This document shows positions 1 through 9,770 of a DNA stretch of 64,000 nucleotides, piece after piece; positions within the stretch are counted from its first letter, which is position 1, and each line of letters begins with the position of its first letter. Location: the NCBI GenBank assembly GCA_031002005.1, contig CM061919.1, positions 175,877,121-175,941,120 on the forward strand. Direction: 5' to 3'. The stretch comes from Vandiemenella viatica. Lineage: Eukaryota; Arthropoda; Insecta; Orthoptera; Morabidae. Both the position numbers and the translations under genes were made by a program. The notes beneath the pieces were generated by a model. That model saw only the letters and a list, made by a program, of their open reading frames with translations, was not told the DNA's origin and made no database searches.

Positions 1-930
1 ATGTTTTTAAGACTAATTATAAAGTTATTGCTCTATAGTTAATTCATTATTGTAGGAAAAAAAGTAATCGACCTCTTTTGGTGCATCCAATCAGAGGAAA
101 GACGAAGTTGACATCCTTTACACGCGTTTTTAAAAACTCAAAGATATGGAGATAAATTTTTATTTACTTTTGAATATCACTTGCTTTCTTCGATAATTTG
201 TAAGAGGCTCAAGGACATTTTTCGATGACAAAATACAATAATGAGAAATTGAATTCATCCTGTTGAAATATTGGCTGTTTTATCCCACAACACTGGTCTA
301 GATTCAGTTAAAGATATCAGAAACGCAGCATAAATATTTTGAGCCATTTTAATCCTAATTTTCAGCCTCGAAAGAAGCTGACGTACAACTAAACGTCGTC
401 TGGAGTGAAAGCACTCATTTGTTCACGTAGGCCACTGACTTCCTTGAAAGACGCGATCACTACGTCGTGTCATCGTTCTGCATGAAAAGCCTCATCACAC
501 CTTCACTTCACTAATGGAATATGGTCTATGACTTTTTATCGTATACCAAAATCGTTGTTTGTGAAAACATCGGAAATCTGTGCCAAATTGTCGTTTGTGA
601 GACAAACATAACTGGACGAAATTCTTTGAACGTTCAGCTTTATCAAATTATTCTTCTTCTTTCTGAAGAGGCCTGCTAGTACCGCTTGCCAATTTCAGTT
701 CTTCATTCTTTGTTGTTGTTTCTTCTTCGGTTTAATCCAATGTTCCTTCATCATTTTATTGTGTTTTTTCCTTCTCTCCTCAGACCACTTTGGGTCGGAT
801 TTCTTTTCATCTCATGCCTTGGATTCCTTCCACATTTGATACCTTCTTTCTAGAGATGTCTTTCCATAGCTTCCTTTTCTCTTTTATAAAGTAACTAGCT
901 AGTGCCCACGATTTCGGTCGTGTTTGTAAA
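1..930. other. no gene recognised, AT-rich DNA
   Basis: I see no coding signature, tRNA box or transposon terminus here. The sequence is AT-rich with short homopolymers only. ORFs reaching into its right end overlap on both strands and have no recognisable protein motif. Confidence 0.5.
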
Positions 931-943
931 GAATTTTGATTGA

Positions 944-1257
944 TAGCTACCGATATGCATTCACCTTGGTGCACGATGGGAGACTCGAGGCTAATACCAC
1001 GCTCGAACGCAAGTGATCTGCGCTGGTTATTTGTGGCAGCAAAGTGAAAAATAGGGACACGTGCGTCTTTGGTAGAAATAGAAAAATGTCCAGGGTCGAC
1101 CACTTTCAACCACCATATCTCCCTCAACTTTACAGCTACCGGAATTCGGCCAACATTGTGCACGGTGAGAAACTCCATGCTATTATCACACACAAACACC
1201 AGTGGTCTGCGTTAGGCAGTGATGGCTGAAACGTGAAATGTAGGGACACACAAGTCT
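944..1257. repeat. diverged tandem duplication, about 188-bp period
   Basis: Two blocks of about 120 bp resemble each other at an offset of about 187-189 bp. The shared landmarks are GCTACCG near 946 and 1135, GTGCACG near 969 and 1156, TCTGCG near 1017 and 1206, and TAGGGACAC near 1052 and 1241. The two ORFs over this stretch (a minus-strand one and 1044-1229 on plus) follow from the repeat and resemble nothing I know. Confidence 0.5.
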
Positions 1258-1261
1258 ATTT

Positions 1262-1280
1262 TATATATATATATATATAA
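1262..1280. repeat. (TA)n microsatellite
   Basis: About nine uninterrupted TA units follow the duplicated block. The stretch from here to 1592 shows nothing else I can identify. Confidence 0.8.
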
Positions 1281-1592
1281 GATTGTTCTTAGAAACTTTG
1301 AGATTCCTCAGTAATGACTGAGATCGTTGGCTGGGAAAGTAAAACTGTGTCAGTCGAGAACTCAAGCTCATGGCCGTATACAAGGAGGTGGTTTTGGCTC
1401 GGAGAATCAAATCTTGATATTCAACTATAATTTTCACTTCAAGAAATTCCAATTTTCCATTACTGTATATTTTGATAAGAAAATTAGTCCCGGTAAACTT
1501 AGTAAGATTAAGCTTGTAAATACTACGTGCTTTTTCTATGCCAACTGTAAGTTGCCTGTTCTGGAGAAAAATATATCTATTCCTCTTATCAC

Positions 1593-1826
1593 GTGTGGTG
1601 GGTGACCGGTATAGCTCTGCCCTCGCATTGGGAGGACGCGGGTTCGAATCACCGTCCGGCCATCCAGATTTCGGTTTTCCAGGGTTTCCCAAAATCAATC
1701 ACGCGAATGCCGGGATGGTTCCTTCAAAAGGGCCAGGGCTGAATTCCTTCCTCTTCTTTCCTCCCAGTGTTTTTCCACCTCTAATGACATCGATGAGGTG
1801 TAAAGCCATGAGCAAAACAAAAACTA
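1593..1826 (+). repeat. SINE-A copy 1 (tRNA-derived SINE)
   Basis: This is a copy of the window's main SINE. It has a tRNA-like head with an A box (GTGGTGGGTGACCGG) and a B box (GGGTTCGAATC). A conserved body follows (GTCCGGCCATCCAGATTT, then GCCGGGATGGTTCCTTCAA), then TCTAATGACATCG and an A-rich end after TAAAGCCATGAG. Its 3' hairpin reads CACCTC/GAGGTG instead of the usual CGCCTC/GAGGCG. RNA polymerase III promoters of this type drive SINE transcription, and movement would need LINE reverse transcriptase supplied in trans. No target duplication was found. Confidence 0.85.
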
Positions 1827-2255
1827 TACTCTTCTTTATCCACACAATTGTTGGCAAAACACCGTATACCAGAAACCCTCCAATTTTAATGTATTTTGCG
1901 TTTGCTATGTACATTATCTGATTCACCAGTTCATGGATAGATTCGTCCCCTTACAAAGGCGGGATGGATGTGGATTACATTATTCTGTTTAAAGGCTAAA
2001 ATTTTATCGATACCTTATCAGAATGAGTGTGAGTAGGTTGACAAAAAATTTTCAGTTACATCGCTAAATCAAAGCTGATAAAAAAAATGACTAGAGGAGA
2101 CGAGAAAAGAAAGTTGGATTCCACCCAGATCAGGAAGAGAATCGGACAGTGTTTCAAAATGAAATTGATAAATTCACGGGGTTGTAGGAACAATGTACAA
2201 GGACCATACAACCTAGTCTGAAGAAAGGAGGAGGAACCTCAGTGAAAGAATTAAA

Positions 2256-2493
2256 TTGAGTGTGGTGGGTGAGTGGTTAACGTTCTGGCCTCGCATTCGG
2301 GAGGACGCCGGATCGAATCCCCGTCCGGGCACCCAGATTTGGGTTTTCCATGGTTTCCCCAGATCACTTTAGGCGAATGCCGAGATGCTTCCTTCAAAAG
2401 ACCATGGCCGAATTCCTTCCAGTTCCTTATCACCAGTCCTTTCCCGCCTCTAATGACCTCGACGTCGACGAGGCGTAAAGCCATAAGAAAAAA
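2256..2493 (+). repeat. SINE-A copy 2, full length with target duplication
   Basis: This is a nearly complete SINE-A with A box (GTGGTGGGTGAGTGG), a slightly altered B box (GGATCGAATCC), body and 3' hairpin CGCCTC/GAGGCG, ending in an A-run. An 11-bp direct repeat, AAAGAATTAAA, flanks it at 2245-2255 and 2494-2504. That is the target-site duplication expected of LINE-driven insertion. It is a good reference copy for the family in this window. Confidence 0.9.
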
Positions 2494-2599
2494 AAAGAAT
2501 TAAAACATTCTGAAAGGAGAAGAAACTGCGAACCATTAAACCAGTTGCTTCCCGAATTAGGCAGAAATCGAAGAAGAATAATAATAAAAGGGGAAGATT

Positions 2600-2830
2600 A
2601 GTGTTGGCAGATGCAGACGGGAGTTGCGGCATCTGCAGGTAGGGCCACACCCCGTTGGAGAGGCTGCGGCGCTGGCCAATCGATACCGGCAGCCAGACGG
2701 ATGGCCAGACGAACACGTGGCCTTCCCCCCCACCTACGCCCCTGCCCAAGGGCACGAGGCTCCCGCTTGCGGTCGACACGTGGCCACGTGCGCAGCGCCA
2801 CTTGCTATTCGCGTTTTGTGTTTTAAGAGA
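2600..2830. promoter_or_regulatory. GC-rich block with CACGTG boxes
   Basis: This stretch is much richer in G+C and CpG than its surroundings. It contains CACGTG at 2714-2719 and a perfect 14-bp palindrome, CACGTGGCCACGTG, at 2777-2790 that holds two more CACGTG sites. CACGTG is the E-box bound by bHLH factors such as Myc/Max or Clock/Cycle. ORFs occur here in several frames on both strands, as expected of GC-rich DNA, and none matches a family I know. It could be a promoter or first exon, or simply a GC-rich repeat. Confidence 0.3.
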
Positions 2831-4046
2831 ATGCACACAGGTGTTTACAAACAAATCGTTTAACTGGACCGTGCCTCTGTCTTCTGGTGATTGTGAAAAA
2901 AACTCTTGGAAGGTCAGCAGATTGAAAAGACTCACTACCCTCTCTGCCCTACCTCATGCGGTCTTTCTTTATGGCTACCTTTGCAGTGATTAGCCTACTG
3001 GGCTCACTCACATTACGAAAGTTGAAGATTATAGTCCGGTTGTTGATCTTGTTTTGTTCATAGTGTGGTGCACTTTAAACACTTCGGCTGTGTAGATGGT
3101 GCTGAATAGTGTACTCCTATGGGGGGGGGGGCGTCTTTATTAATGAGGTGCAGCCAAATGAAGCAACGAGAATTTGCACTGCTAATGTCACACTCACCCT
3201 TTAGATACTGTACGTTTTAGTGAATATTCTCCCCGTGATCTTAGAAGAAAAGAAGGTAAATTACACTTACTAATAAACACCGTTTCTCAAGTAAGCTACT
3301 TACAGTGCTTTAGAGAATCTCCCATCAATGAGCATAAAATGACTTAAAGCTCCCTGGGTTGGCTCATAAATCGCTTCCTTTAATGTCACCACTGACTGGA
3401 GAAAACACTGGATCGAAGATTCACCCTCCAATGTCCAACTGATTCAGGATCCCAACGAAGAATGTGTCATCTTCCCCGGCATGGATGTTTGAAACTTAGC
3501 CGTTTCGTAACAGGTCAAGAGCCAAATGGCCTTCAATTGGAAAAATGGCGTTTGCAGGAAAGCTGCGTTACGGAGGCCCGAAGACTCTGCAGCAGATGAC
3601 CCAAAATATTGTAGACTTGTAATGGAACGATGCTCTTGACTGCCCTTACTTTGTTCCATATTTTATTTTGAATGTTTGTACCAGAGACGCTGTTGGGTCT
3701 TTCCGTCCGAAACAGTAGGCCAATGATCCCTTCTAAGCTTTTAGAAGAATCAGGCCTGCCTCGCTTCTAGAATATTACAAGAGGGGCTTTCTACTATATA
3801 AAATGGCTGAGGTCTGCTAAAGAGACGGTATGGGGCAGTACGGACCAGTGCAGAGGAATATTCGTTAGACCGCGAAATGCGACAGTGCAGAGTCTGGAGT
3901 TACAGAATGCAGAGAGAGTGTTGGGAGGCAGTGAGCTGCAAGGGTACAGGTGCTGATAAGGGCCGAGCTGGGATGTTAGTTAAACATTAAGTATGCGCTT
4001 GCTCAATTACTCGGTGCGGAGTAATGTTTGACATTTCAGACGACCA
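2831..4046. other. no gene recognised
   Basis: The stretch holds an 11-base G run near 3121-3131. I see no transposon terminus or plausible exon. The minus-strand ORF at 3444-3659 has no recognisable motif. Confidence 0.45.
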
Positions 4047-4280
4047 AGCGTGGTGAGTGAGCGGTATCGCTCTGGCAATCACATTCGGGAGGAAGCAGGT
4101 TCGAATCCCCATCGAAGCGTCCAGATTTGGGTTTTCGTTGGTTTCCCCAAACCACTCTAGGGGAATACCTGGTTTCTTACTTTAAAAAAGACCATGACCA
4201 ACTCCTTCCCGTCCTTTGCCCCCCATCCTTTCCCGTCTCGAATGATCTCGACGTTGACAAGGCGTAAAAAGAAAGAAAAA
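4047..4280 (+). repeat. SINE-A copy 3
   Basis: The tRNA-like head has an A box (GTGGTGAGTGAGCGG) and an intact B box (GGTTCGAATCC). The body is recognisable (GTCCAGATTTGGGTTTTC, CCTTCCCGTCCTTTGCCCC), and the end is GACGTTGACAAGGCGTAAAAAG followed by A-rich sequence. It is more diverged than copy 2, and its 3' hairpin is broken (CGTCTC facing AAGGCG). Confidence 0.85.
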
Positions 4281-6203
4281 CACTGCAGAGGAGTACTGCC
4301 TAAACCTCGAGCCGCGAATGTACAAAGGCCGACACGAGCCGATGTAGGCAATAGTTGACATAATAAATGACATTATTAGTATGCAACGGTAATTGAAAGA
4401 ACTTTTTCCTGAGCGAATCTGAAGTGTATGATGGAAGAAGAACTCGGTGGTATCACCAAGAGTATCCTAACAAAATCTGTACACTGAAATCTAGTATATA
4501 GTTCTTTTTTTGTCATGTATGCAGTCTACTTTCAATAATAATGCTTAGCTACCAGACCGCTCTTTGTGAGCATTTAACAAGCAAATTAGTTGTTTACTAG
4601 TTTCGTTTTTAGTTGTTTTATTTAATAAATTTCATCATAAATCAGGTCTTCTTCTGTTTTGATCGTACGAAAGATGATTCTACATAGCAGTAATAGCTTC
4701 CACGTCATTAGGTCGACAATAATCTGTGAGTTATTCAATATTTTCATACCTGATATGACTGTGAAAGTTGTAAGTAACATAATTTGTCAGTCTGGAGTTG
4801 TATCATTTGAATAAGTAATTAGGTATTGTTCAGTGTTTGTATTACTTCTGCACATAATATTACGATGAAATGGATTAGAGCTCACAAATTTTATTGCTAA
4901 TAATGGGAATACCGAGAAAGGTAAGTGCATTAGTATCCGACGTGGAAGAAGGTTGTAAGTAATATGATTTTACGTCAGTTAAAGTGAAACTCGACACGAA
5001 TTGACTTGTAATGACGATATAAAGGAGACCACATGTCTTTCTTTTCAGTTGTCTCTTCTGCTGCCTCTCCACCCTGTCGGGCCTGATACCACCCGCATTC
5101 ACGTGGCATCTCACACCCTGGGCGTTGGCATTGGACCCCTCTAGAAATCCTATACTTCAGTCACTGCTTTCGCAACGAATGGCACAAAGCAGAGTATTCG
5201 GATGCAGGAGAGTGCATTGAGCTCCGCTGGTGGATGGATGTTTTTCTCGTTGAGCCTGTCCAACCCGAACTTCTGGATAGGACGGTTCCTTAGTACAGAC
5301 AATGATGTCTTGACTTCCCCCTTCTTATCAGAGAAAATGCTTACAGCATTGATGAATTCCCCGACGTCAGTTGAACACAAGTGAAGAAATGTTTACTTTT
5401 TTCCAACATTGTAAGGGTTTCTGAAGTACTTTTTCGAGAGGAGTAGGGACAGACGATGCTTGAGAATTACAGCTATAGCATTTACTATTTTTTTACCCTT
5501 CGAGAAAGGTTTAGGCTGTTGTAGACAGGGCTTAAATATGGTGTAGTAGGAAAGCCAAATTTGACACTGATAAACAAAACGCCATAAAAAAAATCCGTCA
5601 GCTTAATCGGTTTATTACAAACTTGAGACCTGGAGATGAGATTTTGCAGCGATACTTTAGTTCTAACATTGGTTAATTCGATCTAACATTCTGGTTGAAT
5701 CCGTCTGTTTTGTGATGAAGACTGCGGTATGAATGAATGAGAAAATTGTGACGGAACAAGGCTGTTTACATATTACAGAATGCGTTTTGATTTGTTTTGT
5801 CAGTTTTACCATTGTTCTTGCACCAGTTAGATTTTCTATTAAAATGATGCTATGGAAGCAAGTTCCAAGTTGTAGTCAGCTGCCGGTTCTGTAACTTATT
5901 GCTCATAATTTGGTAAATCTGTAAAAGTTACGAACGATTTTTCGACATACTTAATGGATGCTTATAAAAATAAGTTAAAAAGATTTTATGTTAGAAAAAT
6001 TAGCGTATGAAAACTAATAGCGAAACATAGAAAAATTAAACAATGGCATAATGCACCCAAGCGGAGTTAGTTCGCCATAAATAGGATACTCGTCTGAAAG
6101 TAAACAACTAAAAACAGTTGTTTGTTGTAAAGCTAATCTATGTTTGTCGTATGCAGTTTGGTATCTTTCTAACATGACACTTTTGTGACAAGAATACCAT
6201 TTA
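4281..6203. other. no gene recognised, AT-rich DNA
   Basis: I see no protein motif, tRNA box or terminal repeat in about 1.9 kb. Short ORFs on both strands near 4875-5384 overlap one another and look like chance frames. Confidence 0.5.
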
Positions 6204-6251
6204 TATTTATAAACGTTTCTCGGGAAACAAACCGAGTGATGTTGTTATTAA

Positions 6252-6299
6252 TGCACAATATTTCGGCGACTTTATTCTCCGTCGCCATCTTCAGGTGCA
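6252..6299 (-). ncRNA. hammerhead-like motif in the left arm
   Basis: This is the mirror copy of the motif at 6337-6384, on the opposite strand. It keeps the outer stem TGCAC/GTGCA, the core CTGAAGA, the 6-bp stem II GGCGAC/GTCGCC and GAAA. The only difference lies in the stem II loop. Self-cleavage is not shown. It is inferred from similarity to type I hammerheads. Confidence 0.4.
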
Positions 6300-6336
6300 G
6301 TTGCAAGTCTTCAAGGCAGACTTCAAGACTTGCAAC

Positions 6337-6384
6337 TGCACCTGAAGATGGCGACGGAGATTAAAGTCGCCGAAATATTGTGCA
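6337..6384 (+). ncRNA. hammerhead-like motif in the right arm
   Basis: Reading 5' to 3': stem I strand TGCAC (6337-6341), core CTGAAGA (6342-6348), one extra T, stem II GGCGAC (6350-6355) and GTCGCC (6366-6371) around a 10-nt loop, GAAA (6372-6375), palindromic stem III ATAT (6375-6378), an unpaired T (6379), then GTGCA (6380-6384), which pairs with TGCAC. The order matches a type I hammerhead with a minimal stem III. Such forms are known from Penelope-like elements and can act as dimers. The extra base after the core is unusual and may reduce or abolish activity. Confidence 0.45.
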
Positions 6385-6638
6385 TTAATAACAACATCAC
6401 TCGGTTTGTTTCCCGAGAAACGTTTATAAATAAACAACGCCGAGAAAGATTACATTCATTTATAAGAATACCATTATTTTTCAGGGTACTTCCCTGTCTT
6501 CGACTTAGCCTGAAGCAATTTTACGCTTTAGACGCCTCTGATATACAGCCGTTTCAAGCGAAGCCGGTATCGTTTTAGACATCAGTTCGCGGCAGCCAGT
6601 AAAACTAACATGGTTGTCGCCCTTAAGCGTCACGCCTG

Positions 6639-7007
6639 ATGTATTATAAATCCTACCGATCGAGGGCAGGTGTCTCGGTGTCGGAGTGTGAGTTAAATGG
6701 TCTGGGTCGAAGAGGGCGGTCGGCGGGTGTCACCTTGAATAGCTGCGGCGTTGTTTACGGCACCGAGCACTTGCAGGGTGTCGTCTGCACGTGTCAGGGT
6801 CATACCGAGTGCAGCGTCGGGGAATTACGACCTGAATGCGGGTGCACCAGCCGACAGTCGCAGCGGCGCACAGTGAACTGTGGAAGTGAAGCTCAAATAT
6901 TAGGGGCAGCTGAAATGAAGCATCAGAAAGATTTGAGGAATAATGGTGCTTATAATGTACACAATGAATACATTCTTAAAATGGTGCTGTATAAAACATT
7001 TGACTGA
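6639..7007 (+). other. 122-aa ORF in a GC-rich block, unknown
   Basis: The ORF spans a GC- and CpG-rich block (about 6650-6880) in otherwise AT-rich DNA. Its product is Cys-rich in the middle (residues about 50-75 include CTCQGHTECS and ECGCTSR) and ends with an ordinary AT-coded tail. I recognise no domain. No signal peptide is clear at the start. It could be a single exon or a GC-rich repeat that is open by chance. I lean towards chance because the end is AT-coded and no splice context is evident. Confidence 0.15.
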
Positions 7008-8750
7008 AAGATCTTACCAGATGAAGCGGGGTGACACTTTTTAAACATAATAACTTTGTTATTTGACGGTACAGTCTAAAAGAACTGTCAAAAGAAAAAG
7101 TATTTGAACCAAAAACCTCGAGGAGACGTTGACTTTACGACAGTAACAGTTCGTATATGGATTTAATGTACTAATTAATTACTTCCACGTCAATTTGCCT
7201 GTCAGATCACTAGTATTATCGCCAAGATATGCTCTTAATTACTGAGTTTGTGAGAGTCCTGTCTAAGTGACAGAACTGAAAGGGTAGCCGAGTGGTTGAT
7301 TTGTGGACGTCTGATGTGGCGGGAATCTAGAGGAGAGTTTACTAACCTCGTGGCGATTGTGTAGCTGAAGAAATCTCTTGTCTCTTGATACGAAGCTCTT
7401 CTATCCAGTCTAGTGGGCTATTAAATATGATGTTAAGTCAGGATTAGTTTGACACCAGCTGATTAATAGGTTCAGCAACCCAGGATAAGGAAGACTAGCT
7501 CGTGTTAAGTGGCTAGTTGAGAATCTATCCTGATAAATGATAACAGGCGGATAACAGTTCACAGAATCCCATTTAATGATCAATGAAGACTGTAGACAAT
7601 ACAGTTGATAATATGACCTGCAAGGATCTGTCCGGCTACGCCTATGAATGATGCTTCTGCATGTAATTGAAGTTAGACTGGTTGAATGGACACTGAATGG
7701 CTAGATGGAATGCCTGGCCCCAGGATGTTACGAAGGCCTACATGGTGTACAGACTGAAGCTTAAGAGAGTTGGCCTAGCTGTTAGTTACCCGTAATGATT
7801 CGATGAAAGCTACCCGCGGACTGAGGACTAGAAATATATCTTTACTTCGGAGGTAGATCCTATTGACGTCATTAACCAGTTCAAATCGGTGCTGATGATT
7901 GACTCAGCACATCAGCAGGTTTTGTGAATAACAAGTCCACGCTGAGGTAGCGCTTACAACCTGGCTTGGCTGCCTCTAACTGCCTCGAATATTACTTTTA
8001 TTAAAATCTATGATTATTATAAAATAAATCCCTATTAATTAAATACGATACTGACAAGTTATTTGTAGTGATCTATGGTTCCCGCATGAACAAATGTGAA
8101 ATTTGACAAACATTTCCTCGGTCTCCGAAGATACACTAAAAGCACAATAAAATATTAACTTCGATGCAGATGTGCAACTGTAACCCGCGAACTGTTACTT
8201 GATGATTATATTGCAAATTGAGACCGTATAACTTTGTATTTTAAGAAAATGAGACCTGTACTCTTAGACGTCCACTGTTGCTAATTAATGACGCTTCAGA
8301 ATGAACCAGGCACATTGAGAGACGAGCCACAGCTCACAGGGAGTGGTATAGATCAGAGAGTTGTAGAAAACAGTCGGGCCTGCCATTCAGTCAGCAAACT
8401 GCTTTGTAACACTATGTAATTACTGAGTATTCAGCCAAAAAGTGAAACACTGTTTATTCGTTCAGTAGCAATAATCGTTGGTTTTAAAAATATTCAAATG
8501 GATTAAACATTAACAGAAATTATTTGCAAATTTTTATTTTAAATTTAAATACAAAAAAATTCTTTATGTTAATTGAAAATAAAGTTAAAAATGTTCGTGC
8601 AGTGCTGGTACCTTGTTGTTATGGCTTTAATATCTGAAATACAGTTAAAGATATATAGGAAAGTTGCTGTACCGCAATAGTAACGTATTAGTGAGAATAC
8701 GAGGAGGTTAACGATGACGCAAGCTGACTGTCACCGCGTCAGCTAGAAGA
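7008..8750. other. unresolved sequence with one tRNA-like box
   Basis: Near 7285 the sequence GGTAGCCGAGTGGT resembles the A box of a leucine or serine tRNA, but no B box or cloverleaf follows, so it may be an old SINE head. Nothing else is recognisable to 8750. Confidence 0.35.
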
Positions 8751-8793
8751 TACCTGATGAAGACAGCAGAGCTAGCTGTCGAAACGTCGTGAT
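8751..8793 (+). ncRNA. hammerhead-like motif
   Basis: The core CTGATGA (8754-8760) is followed by one extra A, then a 6-bp stem II GACAGC (8762-8767) and GCTGTC (8775-8780), then GAAA (8781-8784). The bases ACGT (8784-8787) form a self-complementary stem III, and C at 8788 sits at the expected cleavage position. Stem I is weak: TAC (8751-8753) pairs with GTG (8789-8791), one pair being a wobble. Function is inferred only from this layout. Confidence 0.4.
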
Positions 8794-9483
8794 TATACAA
8801 CACATCCGGCTGGACACCCGAGAGGATTATTTAAGTAACTACCCCGGGTGGTTTACAGTTCCAGAAATCAAAGCGAGGGTGTGTGGATACTTTTAGCATC
8901 TTCTCTTTTACTGTGTTATTCAATAAATTGCAGGCGAACTAGAATTAATCTTTACATTCATAGATGTATCCATACGGTTTCCAGATTAGAAAAAACTAAG
9001 GAGCCACGCTGACATTACAGGTTTATCTTAATATACTTACAAATATCTAACGGTAATAAAAAGGCGTAAAATATAAATATCATTGAAAGTAAAGTAGCAG
9101 CGCATAGCATTAAGACATTTTGACTTCTTGGTTTAATTTGGGCGATCATTGTCTATCCCGTTGCTTGCTTGTAGTGTTGAGGATTTATAAAGTCTTAACA
9201 AGAATTGTGTTAAGGTGATATGAAGAACATTATACTTCTTTTCTTTGGTATAAATGTTAATATTCTTTTTCCTGAAGTTATGAGAAGAAATCATGAAAGA
9301 AGCTACAGGGAAGAAATCAAATCAAGATTGGAAAGATCATTCATTATGAATCAATATACGACAGTCTCGTATTCGTAATTACGCCTTATTTATCACCTAA
9401 GCCAGATGGTCTTTACGTTACTTCACTATATATGCTGCCTAAATCTGTAAGAGGCCTAGGGATTCCTTTGTTAAGATATCGAT
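8794..9483. other. no gene recognised
   Basis: AT-rich DNA with no motif, terminus or plausible exon that I can support. Confidence 0.45.
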
Positions 9484-9770
9484 CAAAAAGTACCGAACCG
9501 ATTTGGGTTGGGTTTCACAGGATGTGGGCTTAGGATTTAGCATGCGGTATGTCTTGAACAAGGACGGAACAATATTTAATCATCTGTTCGTAACACGAAC
9601 AGATATACGCCAAAGATCACACATCAAAGATAAACATACTTTCTTCACTGGAACAGATGTCCACCAAATATCTTACATCAAAAATAAACACTGCATACTC
9701 CGGATTATGTTAATATTGTTATAGACTAAGTAACCTTGGATTATTTATTTCTTCAGTTTTCATAAGTCAG
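9484..9770 (+). repeat. dispersed repeat R3, copy 1, with internal tandem duplication
   Basis: The block shares successive landmarks with 33590-33850 and 55970-56110: AAGTACCGAACCGATTTGG, ATACGCCAAAGATCA and TAACCTTGGATTATTTATTTC. From about 9593 to 9700 a 54-bp unit is present twice, with GAACAGAT at 9597 and 9651. This produces an internally repeated 73-aa ORF at 9503-9724 that I do not regard as a gene. The class of the repeat is unknown. Confidence 0.5.

Larger units (their letters stand above)
6204..6432. repeat. 229-bp near-perfect foldback (inverted repeat)
   Basis: Two arms of 112 bp (6204-6315 and 6321-6432) are reverse complements with only a couple of mismatches and a 5-nt spacer (GCAGA, 6316-6320). 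The centre of symmetry is 6318. Each arm carries the same hammerhead-like RNA motif, so one copy lies on each strand. A transcript across the element would form a long hairpin. It could be a foldback or MITE-type element, or an inverted duplication of a retroelement end. No target duplication is obvious. Confidence 0.9.
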
